From Siphonodentalium dalli (lineage: Eukaryota > Mollusca > Scaphopoda > Gadilida > Siphonodentaliidae): a stretch of 64,000 nt of DNA. Position numbers and translations under genes: made by a program. The stretch spans positions 40,960,194-41,024,193 of the forward strand of contig CP136069.1 in the NCBI GenBank assembly GCA_032622095.1, written 5' to 3'. The notes below the pieces were generated by a model, which was given only the letters and a program-made list of their open reading frames with translations, was not told the DNA's origin and searched no databases. Shown piece after piece: positions 44,401-59,510 of this stretch; within the stretch, counting starts at the first letter, position 1, and each line of letters opens with the position of its first letter.

Positions 44401-47400
44401 ATGAAAAATCTTACTATTTTTTTGGCTGATGTAAGTGAAAGAAGACATCAGCAGCAAGAATAGCCACACCAAGCATGAGATATTCATTGGACTGAAAGAC
44501 CAGGCTCTGTAAAATGCATTAAAATGCTTTAAAGTGACTCACAGGAATCAAAAATGATAAAAAGCTATTTTTTCCCTTAAAGCGATAGCCCGCTTTTTCG
44601 CGGAATAATTGTAACTCCCTACATTTCTTCAGAATTGCCCATCAATGGAAAAAATGTGTTCAAAAACAATATCACCCCTATGGTTCTTTATTTATCACAC
44701 ACAATTTAACCCCACCCCCTTTAACAAATTATTCATCAAAAAGGCACAATTTTCCACCACCAGTCATGTTCAGGCCCCATTTTCACTCAGTTTTAGGGGT
44801 CTGGTGTTGCAAACTTGGATCAGCTATGGAAGACTGTACAATATTCTTTCCATGAGAGAACTTCTGGTGATGTGAGGTCATTGAGTCCAGATCTGATTAC
44901 CTGAGCATCAAGCGCATGACTTTATCAGCACATTGAAGAATAAAATATGACATTTTCAGGTCTGCAAGGGTGATCCAAGATAACTGAATGTGGGTGTATA
45001 TTGAATTAGTTGAATAAAGATATGCTCTCTTTGAATTGCTGAAGCATTTTTTTAAATGTGTCCAAGTTTTAGTGCTATTAACCTTCAAATGACCATACCC
45101 ACCAGTGGAAATGACACACTTTTATGATATATATCTGTATATCACTGGCTATAAAATCCAAAATACTTGTTAGATTAGGTTCTTATAACAATTGATATAT
45201 GTGTCGTTGACATGCTCATGTTATGGGTCATTTGCATTATCATGTGACTATTACCACCTTGAAATTTTTTGAAAATACCTTGAAAAATTGGCATTTTTTA
45301 TGAAAAATCTTACTATTTTTTTGGCTGATGTAAGTGAAAGAAGACATCAGCAGCAAGAATAGCCACACCAAGCATGAGATATTCATTGGACTGAAAGACC
45401 AGGCTCTGTAAAATGCATTAAAATGCTTTAAAGTGACTCACAGGAATCAAAAATGATAAAAAGCTATTTTTTCCCTTTAGGTTACACTGGTGTAAATGTT
45501 TCCCATAGGCCTCAGTGCTAACGTTTTAGCGTATAGTGTTGGCAATATAAATGTTGGGTCCAAAATTTTCTTTAAATCTGAAAAATTGACATTTTGGGAA
45601 ACTTTTTACACAAAAAAATCATGTCTGTCTAGCAGGGAATTCGCCTTTAAATCTTATGTTTTCGTAACTAGTGTCAGAACCGCATAAAAAAATACAGTCA
45701 TATTTTAGACCACACCAAAATATTCAAACTTCACTACAAAGGGTTAATTCCTGTGCCAATGGTTATTTTACCTATGGGAAATCATAGGGAAGAGGTGTGA
45801 TGATTTTTTTATGTGAAAAGCACACAAGCTATTGACCAATCAGGGCCCAGTGTCTATTTTATTCTCTCCTATATATTCCTCCCGCATCCGCTAGATGTCA
45901 CTCGGAACCTTATTTACACCAGTGTAACCTAAAGCGATAGCCCGCTTTTTCGCGGAATAATTGTAACTCCCTACATTTCTTCAGAATTGCCCATCAATGG
46001 AAAAAATGTGTTCAAAAACAATATCACCCCTATGGTTCTTTATTTATCACACACAATTTAACCCCACCCCCTTTAACAAATTATTCATCAAAAAGGCACA
46101 ATTTTCCACCACCAGTCATGTTCAGGCCCCATTTTCACTCAGTTTTAGGGGTCTGGTGTTGCAAACTTGGATCAGCTATGGAAGACTGTACAATATTCTT
46201 TCCATGAGAGAACTTCTGGTGATGTGAGGTCATTGAGTCCAGATCTGATTACCTGAGCATCAAGCGCATGACTTTATCAGCACATTGAAGAATAAAATAT
46301 GACATTTTCAGGTCTGCAAGGGTGATCCAAGATAACTGAATGTGGGTGTATATTGAATTAGTTGAATAAAGATATGCTCTCTTTGAATTGCTGAAGCATT
46401 TTTTTAAATGTGTCCAAGTTTTAGTGCTATTAACCTTCAAATGACCATACCCACCAGTGGAAATGACACACTTTTATGATATATATCTGTATATCACTGG
46501 CTATAAAATCCAAAATACTTGTTAGATTAGGTTCTTATAACAATTGATATATGTGTCGTTGACATGCTCATGTTATGGGTCATTTGCATTATCATGTGAC
46601 TATTACCACCTTGAAATTTTTTGAAAATACCTTGAAAAATTGGCATTTTTTATGAAAAATCTTACTATTTTTTTGGCTGATGTAAGTGAAAGAAGACATC
46701 AGCAGCAAGAATAGCCACACCAAGCATGAGATATTCATTGGACTGAAAGACCAGGCTCTGTAAAATGCATTAAAATGCTTTAAAGTGACTCACAGGAATC
46801 AAAAATGATAAAAAGCTATTTTTTCCCTTTAGGTTACACTGGTGTAAATGTTTCCCATAGGCCTCAGTGCTAACGTTTTAGCGTATAGTGTTGGCAATAT
46901 AAATGTTGGGTCCAAAATTTTCTTTAAATCTGAAAAATTGACATTTTGGGAAACTTTTTACACAAAAAAATCATGTCTGTCTAGCAGGGAATTCGCCTTT
47001 AAATCTTATGTTTTCGTAACTAGTGTCAGAACCGCATAAAAAAATACAGTCATATTTTAGACCACACCAAAATATTCAAACTTCACTACAAAGGGTTAAT
47101 TCCTGTGCCAATGGTTATTTTACCTATGGGAAATCATAGGGAAGAGGTGTGATGATTTTTTTATGTGAAAAGCACACAAGCTATTGACCAATCAGGGCCC
47201 AGTGTCTATTTTATTCTCTCCTATATATTCCTCCCGCATCCGCTAGATGTCACTCGGAACCTTATTTACACCAGTGTAACCTAAAGCGATAGCCCGCTTT
47301 TTCGCGGAATAATTGTAACTCCCTACATTTCTTCAGAATTGCCCATCAATGGAAAAAATGTGTTCAAAAACAATATCACCCCTATGGTTCTTTATTTATC

Positions 47401-50400
47401 ACACACAATTTAACCCCACCCCCTTTAACAAATTATTCATCAAAAAGGCACAATTTTCCACCACCAGTCATGTTCAGGCCCCATTTTCACTCAGTTTTAG
47501 GGGTCTGGTGTTGCAAACTTGGATCAGCTATGGAAGACTGTACAATATTCTTTCCATGAGAGAACTTCTGGTGATGTGAGGTCATTGAGTCCAGATCTGA
47601 TTACCTGAGCATCAAGCGCATGACTTTATCAGCACATTGAAGAATAAAATATGACATTTTCAGGTCTGCAAGGGTGATCCAAGATAACTGAATGTGGGTG
47701 TATATTGAATTAGTTGAATAAAGATATGCTCTCTTTGAATTGCTGAAGCATTTTTTTAAATGTGTCCAAGTTTTAGTGCTATTAACCTTCAAATGACCAT
47801 ACCCACCAGTGGAAATGACACACTTTTATGATATATATCTGTATATCACTGGCTATAAAATCCAAAATACTTGTTAGATTAGGTTCTTATAACAATTGAT
47901 ATATGTGTCGTTGACATGCTCATGTTATGGGTCATTTGCATTATCATGTGACTATTACCACATTGAAATTTTTTGAAAATACCTTGAAAAATTGGCATTT
48001 TTTATGAAAAATCTTACTATTTTTTTGGCTGATGTAAGTGAAAGAAGACATCAGCAGCAAGAATAGCCACACCAAGCATGAGATATTCATTGGACTGAAA
48101 GACCAGGCTCTGTAAAATGCATTAAAATGCTTTAAAGTGACTCACAGGAATCAAAAATGATAAAAAGCTATTTTTTCCCTTTAGGTTACACTGGTGTAAA
48201 TGTTTCCCATAGGCCTCAGTGCTAACGTTTTAGCGTATAGTGTTGGCAATATAAATGTTGGGTCCAAAATTTTCTTTAAATCTGAAAAATTGACATTTTG
48301 GGAAACTTTTTACACAAAAAAATCATGTCTGTCTAGCAGGGAATTCGCCTTTAAATCTTATGTTTTCATAACTAGTGTCAGAACCGCATAAAAAAATACA
48401 GTCATATTTTAGACCACACCAAAATATTCAAACTTCACTACAAAGGGTTAATTCCTGTGCCAATGGTTATTTTACCTATGGGAAATCATAGGGAAGAGGT
48501 GTGATGATTTTTTTATGTGAAAAGCACACAAGCTATTGACCAATCAGGGCCCAGTGTCTATTTTATTCTCTCCTATATATTCCTCCCGCATCCGCTAGAT
48601 GTCACTCGGAACCTTATTTACACCAGTGTAACCTAAAGCGATAGCCCGCTTTTTCGCGGAATAATTGTAACTCCCTACATTTCTTCAGAATTGCCCATCA
48701 ATGGAAAAAATGTGTTCAAAAACAATATCACCCCTATGGTTCTTTATTTATCACACACAATTTAACCCCACCCCCTTTAACAAATTATTCATCAAAAAGG
48801 CACAATTTTCCACCACCAGTCATGTTCAGGCCCCATTTTCACTCAGTTTTAGGGGTCTGGTGTTGCAAACTTGGATCAGCTATGGAAGACTGTACAATAT
48901 TCTTTCCATGAGAGAACTTCTGGTGATGTGAGGTCATTGAGTCCAGATCTGATTACCTGAGCATCAAGCGCATGACTTTATCAGCACATTGAAGAATAAA
49001 ATATGACATTTTCAGGTCTGCAAGGGTGATCCAAGATAACTGAATGTGGGTGTATATTGAATTAGTTGAATAAAGATATGCTCTCTTTGAATTGCTGAAG
49101 CATTTTTTTAAATGTGTCCAAGTTTTAGTGCTATTAACCTTCAAATGACCATACCCACCAGTGGAAATGACACACTTTTATGATATATATCTGTATATCA
49201 CTGGCTATAAAATCCAAAATACTTGTTAGATTAGGTTCTTATAACAATTGATATATGTGTCGTTGACATGCTCATGTTATGGGTCATTTGCATTATCATG
49301 TGACTATTACCACCTTGAAATTTTTTGAAAATACCTTGAAAAATTGGCATTTTTTATGAAAAATCTTACTATTTTTTTGGCTGATGTAAGTGAAAGAAGA
49401 CATCAGCAGCAAGAATAGCCACACCAAGCATGAGATATTCATTGGACTGAAAGACCAGGCTCTGTAAAATGCATTAAAATGCTTTAAAGTGACTCACAGG
49501 AATAAAAAATGATAAAAAGCTATTTTTTCCCTTAAAGCGATAGCCCGCTTTTTCGCGGAATAATTGTAACTCCCTACATTTCTTCAGAATTGCCCATCAA
49601 TGGAAAAAATGTGTTCAAAAACAATATCACCCCTATGGTTCTTTATTTATCACACACAATTTAACCCCACCCCCTTTAACAAATTATTCATCAAAAAGGC
49701 ACAATTTTCCACCACCAGTCATGTTCAGGCCCCATTTTCACTCAGTTTTAGGGGTCTGGTGTTGCAAACTTGGATCAGCTATGGAAGACTGTACAATATT
49801 CTTTCCATGAGAGAACTTCTGGTGATGTGAGGTCATTGAGTCCAGATCTGATTACCTGAGCATCAAGCGCATGACTTTATCAGCACATTGAAGAATAAAA
49901 TATGACATTTTCAGGTCTGCAAGGGTGATCCAAGATAACTGAATGTGGGTGTATATTGAATTAGTTGAATAAAGATATGCTCTCTTTGAATTGCTGAAGC
50001 ATTTTTTTAAATGTGTCCAAGTTTTAGTGCTATTAACCTTCAAATGACCATACCCACCAGTGGAAATGACACACTTTTATGATATATATCTGTATATCAC
50101 TGGCTATAAAATCCAAAATACTTGTTAGATTAGGTTCTTATAACAATTGATATATGTGTCGTTGACATGCTCATGTTATGGGTCATTTGCATTATCATGT
50201 GACTATTACCACCTTGAAATTTTTTGAAAATACCTTGAAAAATTGGCATTTTTTATGAAAAATCTTACTATTTTTTTGGCTGATGTAAGTGAAAGAAGAC
50301 ATCAGCAGCAAGAATAGCCACACCAAGCATGAGATATTCATTGGACTGAAAGACCAGGCTCTGTAAAATGCATTAAAATGCTTTAAAGTGACTCACAGGA

Positions 50401-53400
50401 ATCAAAAATGATAAAAAGCTATTTTTTCCCTTTAGGTTACACTGGTGTAAATGTTTCCCATAGGCCTCAGTGCTAACGTTTTAGCGTATAGTGTTGGCAA
50501 TATAAATGTTGGGTCCAAAATTTTCTTTAAATCTGAAAAATTGACATTTTGGGAAACTTTTTACACAAAAAAATCATGTCTGTCTAGCAGGGAATTCGCC
50601 TTTAAATCTTATGTTTTCGTAACTAGTGTCAGAACCGCATAAAAAAATACAGTCATATTTTAGACCACACCAAAATATTCAAACTTCACTACAAAGGGTT
50701 AATTCCTGTGCCAATGGTTATTTTACCTATGGGAAATCATAGGGAAGAGGTGTGATGATTTTTTTATGTGAAAAGCACACAAGCTATTGACCAATCAGGG
50801 CCCAGTGTCTATTTTATTCTCTCCTATATATTCCTCCCGCATCCGCTAGATGTCACTCGGAACCTTATTTACACCAGTGTAACCTAAAGCGATAGCCCGC
50901 TTTTTCGCGGAATAATTGTAACTCCCTACATTTCTTCAGAATTGCCCATCAATGGAAAAAATGTGTTCAAAAACAATATCACCCCTATGGTTCTTTATTT
51001 ATCACACACAATTTAACCCCACCCCCTTTAACAAATTATTCATCAAAAAGGCACAATTTTCCACCACCAGTCATGTTCAGGCCCCATTTTCACTCAGTTT
51101 TAGGGGTCTGGTGTTGCAAACTTGGATCAGCTATGGAAGACTGTACAATATTCTTTCCATGAGAGAACTTCTGGTGATGTGAGGTCATTGAGTCCAGATC
51201 TGATTACCTGAGCATCAAGCGCATGACTTTATCAGCACATTGAAGAATAAAATATGACATTTTCAGGTCTGCAAGGGTGATCCAAGATAACTGAATGTGG
51301 GTGTATATTGAATTAGTTGAATAAAGATATGCTCTCTTTGAATTGCTGAAGCATTTTTTTAAATGTGTCCAAGTTTTAGTGCTATTAACCTTCAAATGAC
51401 CATACCCACCAGTGGAAATGACACACTTTTATGATATATATCTGTATATCACTGGCTATAAAATCCAAAATACTTGTTAGATTAGGTTCTTATAACAATT
51501 GATATATGTGTCGTTGACATGCTCATGTTATGGGTCATTTGCATTATCATGTGACTATTACCACCTTGAAATTTTTTGAAAATACCTTGAAAAATTGGCA
51601 TTTTTTATGAAAAATCTTACTATTTTTTTGGCTGATGTAAGTGAAAGAAGACATCAGCAGCAAGAATAGCCACACCAAGCATGAGATATTCATTGGACTG
51701 AAAGACCAGGCTCTGTAAAATGCATTAAAATGCTTTAAAGTGACTCACAGGAATCAAAAATGATAAAAAGCTATTTTTTCCCTTTAGGTTACACTGGTGT
51801 AAATGTTTCCCATAGGCCTCAGTGCTAACGTTTTAGCGTATAGTGTTGGCAATATAAATGTTGGGTCCAAAATTTTCTTTAAATCTGAAAAATTGACATT
51901 TTGGGAAACTTTTTACACAAAAAAATCATGTCTGTCTAGCAGGGAATTCGCCTTTAAATCTTATGTTTTCGTAACTAGTGTCAGAACCGCATAAAAAAAT
52001 ACAGTCATATTTTAGACCACACCAAAATATTCAAACTTCACTACAAAGGGTTAATTCCTGTGCCAATGGTTATTTTACCTATGGGAAATCATAGGGAAGA
52101 GGTGTGATGATTTTTTTATGTGAAAAGCACACAAGCTATTGACCAATCAGGGCCCAGTGTCTATTTTATTCTCTCCTATATATTCCTCCCGCATCCGCTA
52201 GATGTCACTCGGAACCTTATTTACACCAGTGTAACCTAAAGCGATAGCCCGCTTTTTCGCGGAATAATTGTAACTCCCTACATTTCTTCAGAATTGCCCA
52301 TCAATGGAAAAAATGTGTTCAAAAACAATATCACCCCTATGGTTCTTTATTTATCACACACAATTTAACCCCACCCCCTTTAACAAATTATTCATCAAAA
52401 AGGCACAATTTTCCACCACCAGTCATGTTCAGGCCCCATTTTCACTCAGTTTTAGGGGTCTGGTGTTGCAAACTTGGATCAGCTATGGAAGACTGTACAA
52501 TATTCTTTCCATGAGAGAACTTCTGGTGATGTGAGGTCATTGAGTCCAGATCTGATTACCTGAGCATCAAGCGCATGACTTTATCAGCACATTGAAGAAT
52601 AAAATATGACATTTTCAGGTCTGCAAGGGTGATCCAAGATAACTGAATGTGGGTGTATATTGAATTAGTTGAATAAAGATATGCTCTCTTTGAATTGCTG
52701 AAGCATTTTTTTAAATGTGTCCAAGTTTTAGTGCTATTAACCTTCAAATGACCATACCCACCAGTGGAAATGACACACTTTTATGATATATATCTGTATA
52801 TCACTGGCTATAAAATCCAAAATACTTGTTAGATTAGGTTCTTATAACAATTGATATATGTGTCGTTGACATGCTCATGTTATGGGTCATTTGCATTATC
52901 ATGTGACTATTACCACCTTGAAATTTTTTGAAAATACCTTGAAAAATTGGCATTTTTTATGAAAAATCTTACTATTTTTTTGGCTGATGTAAGTGAAAGA
53001 AGACATCAGCAGCAAGAATAGCCACACCAAGCATGAGATATTCATTGGACTGAAAGACCAGGCTCTGTAAAATGCATTAAAATGCTTTAAAGTGACTCAC
53101 AGGAATCAAAAATGATAAAAAGCTATTTTTTCCCTTTAGGTTACACTGGTGTAAATGTTTCCCATAGGCCTCAGTGCTAACGTTTTAGCGTATAGTGTTG
53201 GCAATATAAATGTTGGGTCCAAAATTTTCTTTAAATCTGAAAAATTGACATTTTGGGAAACTTTTTACACAAAAAAATCATGTCTGTCTAGCAGGGAATT
53301 CGCCTTTAAATCTTATGTTTTCGTAACTAGTGTCAGAACCGCATAAAAAAATACAGTCATATTTTAGACCACACCAAAATATTCAAACTTCACTACAAAG

Positions 53401-56400
53401 GGTTAATTCCTGTGCCAATGGTTATTTTACCTATGGGAAATCATAGGGAAGAGGTGTGATGATTTTTTTATGTGAAAAGCACACAAGCTATTGACCAATC
53501 AGGGCCCAGTGTCTATTTTATTCTCTCCTATATATTCCTCCCGCATCCGCTAGATGTCACTCGGAACCTTATTTACACCAGTGTAACCTAAAGCGATAGC
53601 CCGCTTTTTCGCGGAATAATTGTAACTCCCTACATTTCTTCAGAATTGCCCATCAATGGAAAAAATGTGTTCAAAAACAATATCACCCCTATGGTTCTTT
53701 ATTTATCACACACAATTTAACCCCACCCCCTTTAACAAATTATTCATCAAAAAGGCACAATTTTCCACCACCAGTCATGTTCAGGCCCCATTTTCACTCA
53801 GTTTTAGGGGTCTGGTGTTGCAAACTTGGATCAGCTATGGAAGACTGTACAATATTCTTTCCATGAGAGAACTTCTGGTGATGTGAGGTCATTGAGTCCA
53901 GATCTGATTACCTGAGCATCAAGCGCATGACTTTATCAGCACATTGAAGAATAAAATATGACATTTTCAGGTCTGCAAGGGTGATCCAAGATAACTGAAT
54001 GTGGGTGTATATTGAATTAGTTGAATAAAGATATGCTCTCTTTGAATTGCTGAAGCATTTTTTTAAATGTGTCCAAGTTTTAGTGCTATTAACCTTCAAA
54101 TGACCATACCCACCAGTGGAAATGACACACTTTTATGATATATATCTGTATATCACTGGCTATAAAATCCAAAATACTTGTTAGATTAGGTTCTTATAAC
54201 AATTGATATATGTGTCGTTGACATGCTCATGTTATGGGTCATTTGCATTATCATGTGACTATTACCACATTGAAATTTTTTGAAAATACCTTGAAAAATT
54301 GGCATTTTTTATGAAAAATCTTACTATTTTTTTGGCTGATGTAAGTGAAAGAAGACATCAGCAGCAAGAATAGCCACACCAAGCATGAGATATTCATTGG
54401 ACTGAAAGACCAGGCTCTGTAAAATGCATTAAAATGCTTTAAAGTGACTCACAGGAATCAAAAATGATAAAAAGCTATTTTTTCCCTTTAGGTTACACTG
54501 GTGTAAATGTTTCCCATAGGCCTCAGTGCTAACGTTTTAGCGTATAGTGTTGGCAATAGAAATGTTGGGTCCAAAATTTTCTTTAAATCTGAAAAATTGA
54601 CATTTTGGGAAACTTTTTACACAAAAAAATCATGTCTGTCTAGCAGGGAATTCGCCTTTAAATCTTATGTTTTCGTAACTAGTGTCAGAACCGCATAAAA
54701 AAATACAGTCATATTTTAGACCACACCAAAATATTCAAACTTCACTACAAAGGGTTAATTCCTGTGCCAATGGTTATTTTACCTATGGGAAATCATAGGG
54801 AAGAGGTGTGATGATTTTTTTATGTGAAAAGCACACAAGCTATTGACCAATCAGGGCCCAGTGTCTATTTTATTCTCTCCTATATATTCCTCCCGCATCC
54901 GCTAGATGTCACTCGGAACCTTATTTACACCAGTGTAACCTAAAGCGATAGCCCGCTTTTTCGCGGAATAATTGTAACTCCCTACATTTCTTCAGAATTG
55001 CCCATCAATGGAAAAAATGTGTTCAAAAACAATATCACCCCTATGGTTCTTTATTTATCACACACAATTTAACCCCACCCCCTTTAACAAATTATTCATC
55101 AAAAAGGCACAATTTTCCACCACCAGTCATGTTCAGGCCCCATTTTCACTCAGTTTTAGGGGTCTGGTGTTGCAAACTTGGATCAGCTATGGAAGACTGT
55201 ACAATATTCTTTCCATGAGAGAACTTCTGGTGATGTGAGGTCATTGAGTCCAGATCTGATTACCTGAGCATCAAGCGCATGACTTTATCAGCACATTGAA
55301 GAATAAAATATGACATTTTCAGGTCTGCAAGGGTGATCCAAGATAACTGAATGTGGGTGTATATTGAATTAGTTGAATAAAGATATGCTCTCTTTGAATT
55401 GCTGAAGCATTTTTTTAAATGTGTCCAAGTTTTAGTGCTATTAACCTTCAAATGACCATACCCACCAGTGGAAATGACACACTTTTATGATATATATCTG
55501 TATATCACTGGCTATAAAATCCAAAATACTTGTTAGATTAGGTTCTTATAACAATTGATATATGTGTCGTTGACATGCTCATGTTATGGGTCATTTGCAT
55601 TATCATGTGACTATTACCACCTTGAAATTTTTTGAAAATACCTTGAAAAATTGGCATTTTTTATGAAAAATCTTACTATTTTTTTGGCTGATGTAAGTGA
55701 AAGAAGACATCAGCAGCAAGAATAGCCACACCAAGCATGAGATATTCATTGGACTGAAAGACCAGGCTCTGTAAAATGCATTAAAATGCTTTAAAGTGAC
55801 TCACAGGAATCAAAAATGATAAAAAGCTATTTTTTCCCTTTAGGTTACACTGGTGTAAATGTTTCCCATAGGCCTCAGTGCTAACGTTTTAGCGTATAGT
55901 GTTGGCAATATAAATGTTGGGTCCAAAATTTTCTTTAAATCTGAAAAATTGACATTTTGGGAAACTTTTTACACAAAAAAATCATGTCTGTCTAGCAGGG
56001 AATTCGCCTTTAAATCTTATGTTTTCGTAACTAGTGTCAGAACCGCATAAAAAAATACAGTCATATTTTAGACCACACCAAAATATTCAAACTTCACTAC
56101 AAAGGGTTAATTCCTGTGCCAATGGTTATTTTACCTATGGGAAATCATAGGGAAGAGGTGTGATGATTTTTTTATGTGAAAAGCACACAAGCTATTGACC
56201 AATCAGGGCCCAGTGTCTATTTTATTCTCTCCTATATATTCCTCCCGCATCCGCTAGATGTCACTCGGAACCTTATTTACACCAGTGTAACCTAAAGCGA
56301 TAGCCCGCTTTTTCGCGGAATAATTGTAACTCCCTACATTTCTTCAGAATTGCCCATCAATGGAAAAAATGTGTTCAAAAACAATATCACCCCTATGGTT

Positions 56401-58654
56401 CTTTATTTATCACACACAATTTAACCCCACCCCCTTTAACAAATTATTCATCAAAAAGGCACAATTTTCCACCACCAGTCATGTTCAGGCCCCATTTTCA
56501 CTCAGTTTTAGGGGTCTGGTGTTGCAAACTTGGATCAGCTATGGAAGACTGTACAATATTCTTTCCATGAGAGAACTTCTGGTGATGTGAGGTCATTGAG
56601 TCCAGATCTGATTACCTGAGCATCAAGCGCATGACTTTATCAGCACATTGAAGAATAAAATATGACATTTTCAGGTCTGCAAGGGTGATCCAAGATAACT
56701 GAATGTGGGTGTATATTGAATTAGTTGAATAAAGATATGCTCTCTTTGAATTGCTGAAGCATTTTTTTAAATGTGTCCAAGTTTTAGTGCTATTAACCTT
56801 CAAATGACCATACCCACCAGTGGAAATGACACACTTTTATGATATATATCTGTATATCACTGGCTATAAAATCCAAAATACTTGTTAGATTAGGTTCTTA
56901 TAACAATTGATATATGTGTCGTTGACATGCTCATGTTATGGGTCATTTGCATTATCATGTGACTATTACCACATTGAAATTTTTTGAAAATACCTTGAAA
57001 AATTGGCATTTTTTATGAAAAATCTTACTATTTTTTTGGCTGATGTAAGTGAAAGAAGACATCAGCAGCAAGAATAGCCACACCAAGCATGAGATATTCA
57101 TTGGACTGAAAGACCAGGCTCTGTAAAATGCATTAAAATGCTTTAAAGTGACTCACAGGAATCAAAAATGATAAAAAGCTATTTTTTCCCTTTAGGTTAC
57201 ACTGGTGTAAATGTTTCCCATAGGCCTCAGTGCTAACGTTTTAGCGTATAGTGTTGGCAATAGAAATGTTGGGTCCAAAATTTTCTTTAAATCTGAAAAA
57301 TTGACATTTTGGGAAACTTTTTACACAAAAAAATCATGTCTGTCTAGCAGGGAATTCGCCTTTAAATCTTATGTTTTCGTAACTAGTGTCAGAACCGCAT
57401 AAAAAAATACAGTCATATTTTAGACCACACCAAAATATTCAAACTTCACTACAAAGGGTTAATTCCTGTGCCAATGGTTATTTTACCTATGGGAAATCAT
57501 AGGGAAGAGGTGTGATGATTTTTTTATGTGAAAAGCACACAAGCTATTGACCAATCAGGGCCCAGTGTCTATTTTATTCTCTCCTATATATTCCTCCCGC
57601 ATCCGCTAGATGTCACTCGGAACCTTATTTACACCAGTGTAACCTAAAGCGATAGCCCGCTTTTTCGCGGAATAATTGTAACTCCCTACATTTCTTCAGA
57701 ATTGCCCATCAATGGAAAAAATGTGTTCAAAAACAATATCACCCCTATGGTTCTTTATTTATCACACACAATTTAACCCCACCCCCTTTAACAAATTATT
57801 CATCAAAAAGGCACAATTTTCCACCACCAGTCATGTTCAGGCCCCATTTTCACTCAGTTTTAGGGGTCTGGTGTTGCAAACTTGGATCAGCTATGGAAGA
57901 CTGTACAATATTCTTTCCATGAGAGAACTTCTGGTGATGTGAGGTCATTGAGTCCAGATCTGATTACCTGAGCATCAAGCGCATGACTTTATCAGCACAT
58001 TGAAGAATAAAATATGACATTTTCAGGTCTGCAAGGGTGATCCAAGATAACTGAATGTGGGTGTATATTGAATTAGTTGAATAAAGATATGCTCTCTTTG
58101 AATTGCTGAAGCATTTTTTTAAATGTGTCCAAGTTTTAGTGCTATTAACCTTCAAATGACCATACCCACCAGTGGAAATGACACACTTTTATGATATATA
58201 TCTGTATATCACTGGCTATAAAATCCAAAATACTTGTTAGATTAGGTTCTTATAACAATTGATATATGTGTCGTTGACATGCTCATGTTATGGGTCATTT
58301 GCATTATCATGTGACTATTACCACATTGAAATTTTTTGAAAATACCTTGAAAAATTGGCATTTTTTATGAAAAATCTTACTATTTTTTTGGCTGATGTAA
58401 GTGAAAGAAGACATCAGCAGCAAGAATAGCCACACCAAGCATGAGATATTCATTGGACTGAAAGACCAGGCTCTGTAAAATGCATTAAAATGCTTTAAAG
58501 TGACTCACAGGAATCAAAAATGATAAAAAGCTATTTTTTCCCTTTAGGTTACACTGGTGTAAATGTTTCCCATAGGCCTCAGTGCTAACGTTTTAGCGTA
58601 TAGTGTTGGCAATATAAATGTTGGGTCCAAAATTTTCTTTAAATCTGAAAAATT

Positions 58655-58740
58655 TATTATTGTTGATATTAAGCTTAGTGTTGATAGTGAAAGTCATGAC
58701 TTGTCAAAGAAATTTAGTTTCATTGGTAATGTGAAATAAC
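58655..58740. other. right flank of the ABC array
   Basis: Unique AT-rich sequence begins in mid-module A (after AAATCTGAAAAATT), marking the array end. It does not match the left flank. Confidence 0.4.
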
Positions 58741-59345
58741 AAGGTAATAGGGGTGTTTGACCCTTCAAATGGCAAGGATAATCTATCTGTTCTTGATTTT
58801 TCTCCCAGACCCACGACCGATTTCAACCAAATTTGGTGTGGTGATTCGGAGTACCCCCAGTGGATGTTATAATGGCCATAGTTTTTGAAAATTTAATTAA
58901 AAAAACAAAACATTTTAAATCACATTTGCTAGTTAAACAAAAATATATAAATATTCTACATTAAAAAAAAAAATTGTCATTGTTTCCTTTTTGGTTAAAT
59001 TGAGCAAGTAGTTCAATCTAAAAAAAAAATCTTTTTGGAATTATGTCCCTGGCTCCACCCAAATTTGACCCAGTAACCTCATTTAAACAAATCAGAACCC
59101 CATTCACCCAAGGATCCTTCGATGGTACTTGAGAAGAAGTCGTTTTAAGAATTACTATGGAGGGAAAGAGTTATGCTGCCTTTGAAACTATTTGACCAGT
59201 GACCTCATTTGAACAAATCTGAATACCAGTCACCTAGGGAACATCCACACCAAATATGAATCCCATTCAGTCCTATGGATCTGGAGATGTTCAAAGAATT
59301 GTTGATGGACGGACGAGGAGTGATGACGATAGCTCCACCAGAGAC
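58740..59345. repeat. dispersed repeat, full-looking copy
   Basis: Blocks in order: CCCAGACCCACGACCGATTT, GGATGTTATAATGGCCATAG, an A/T-rich linker, TTTGACCCAGTAACCTCATT, CAAATATGAATCCCATTC and the tail GTTGATGGACGGACGAGG. This is the most complete copy in the window of the family also at 6030-6590. Confidence 0.6.
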
Positions 59346-59510
59346 TTATTTGTAAATAAGAAATGATTGAATAAATAAAACAAGCAAGCAATAAAAACCT
59401 TCAACATGAAAGTGTCAATGATACTGTAGCTCAACTTACAGGAGGGGAATAATTTAATGGTTGACAGTAAATGGAGGAATAGGGAAGGTGCTAATTGAAA
59501 TGTCTAACCT
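59346..59510. other. spacer between repeat families
   Basis: AT-rich sequence, no feature recognised. Confidence 0.3.

Larger units (their letters stand above)
35473..58654. repeat. tandem array of ABC (1352 bp) and BC (899 bp) units
   Basis: The modules are A (450 bp), B (147 bp, starting TAAAGCGATAGCCCGC) and C (about 755 bp, starting CAAATTATTCATC). A starts at 35473, 40978, 43229, 45480, 46832, 48184, 50435, 51787, 53139, 54491, 55843, 57195 and 58547. Order: AB-[3250-bp insert]-C, BC, ABC, BC, ABC, BC, ABC, ABC, ABC, BC, ABC six times, then A truncated at 58654. That is 16 B and 16 C modules. Copies differ by only a few substitutions, so the array expanded or was homogenised recently. 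Short open frames recur in each module, but I see no sign that they encode proteins. Confidence 0.95.

Noticed and set aside
35489-58155. Recurrent 63- and 76-codon frames in every array unit
   Set aside because: They recur only because the units are nearly identical. They show no domain, no splice context and no independent codon-level conservation.
35473-58654. CRISPR-like array
   Set aside because: Units are about 0.9-1.35 kb without short repeat/spacer alternation, in an animal genome.
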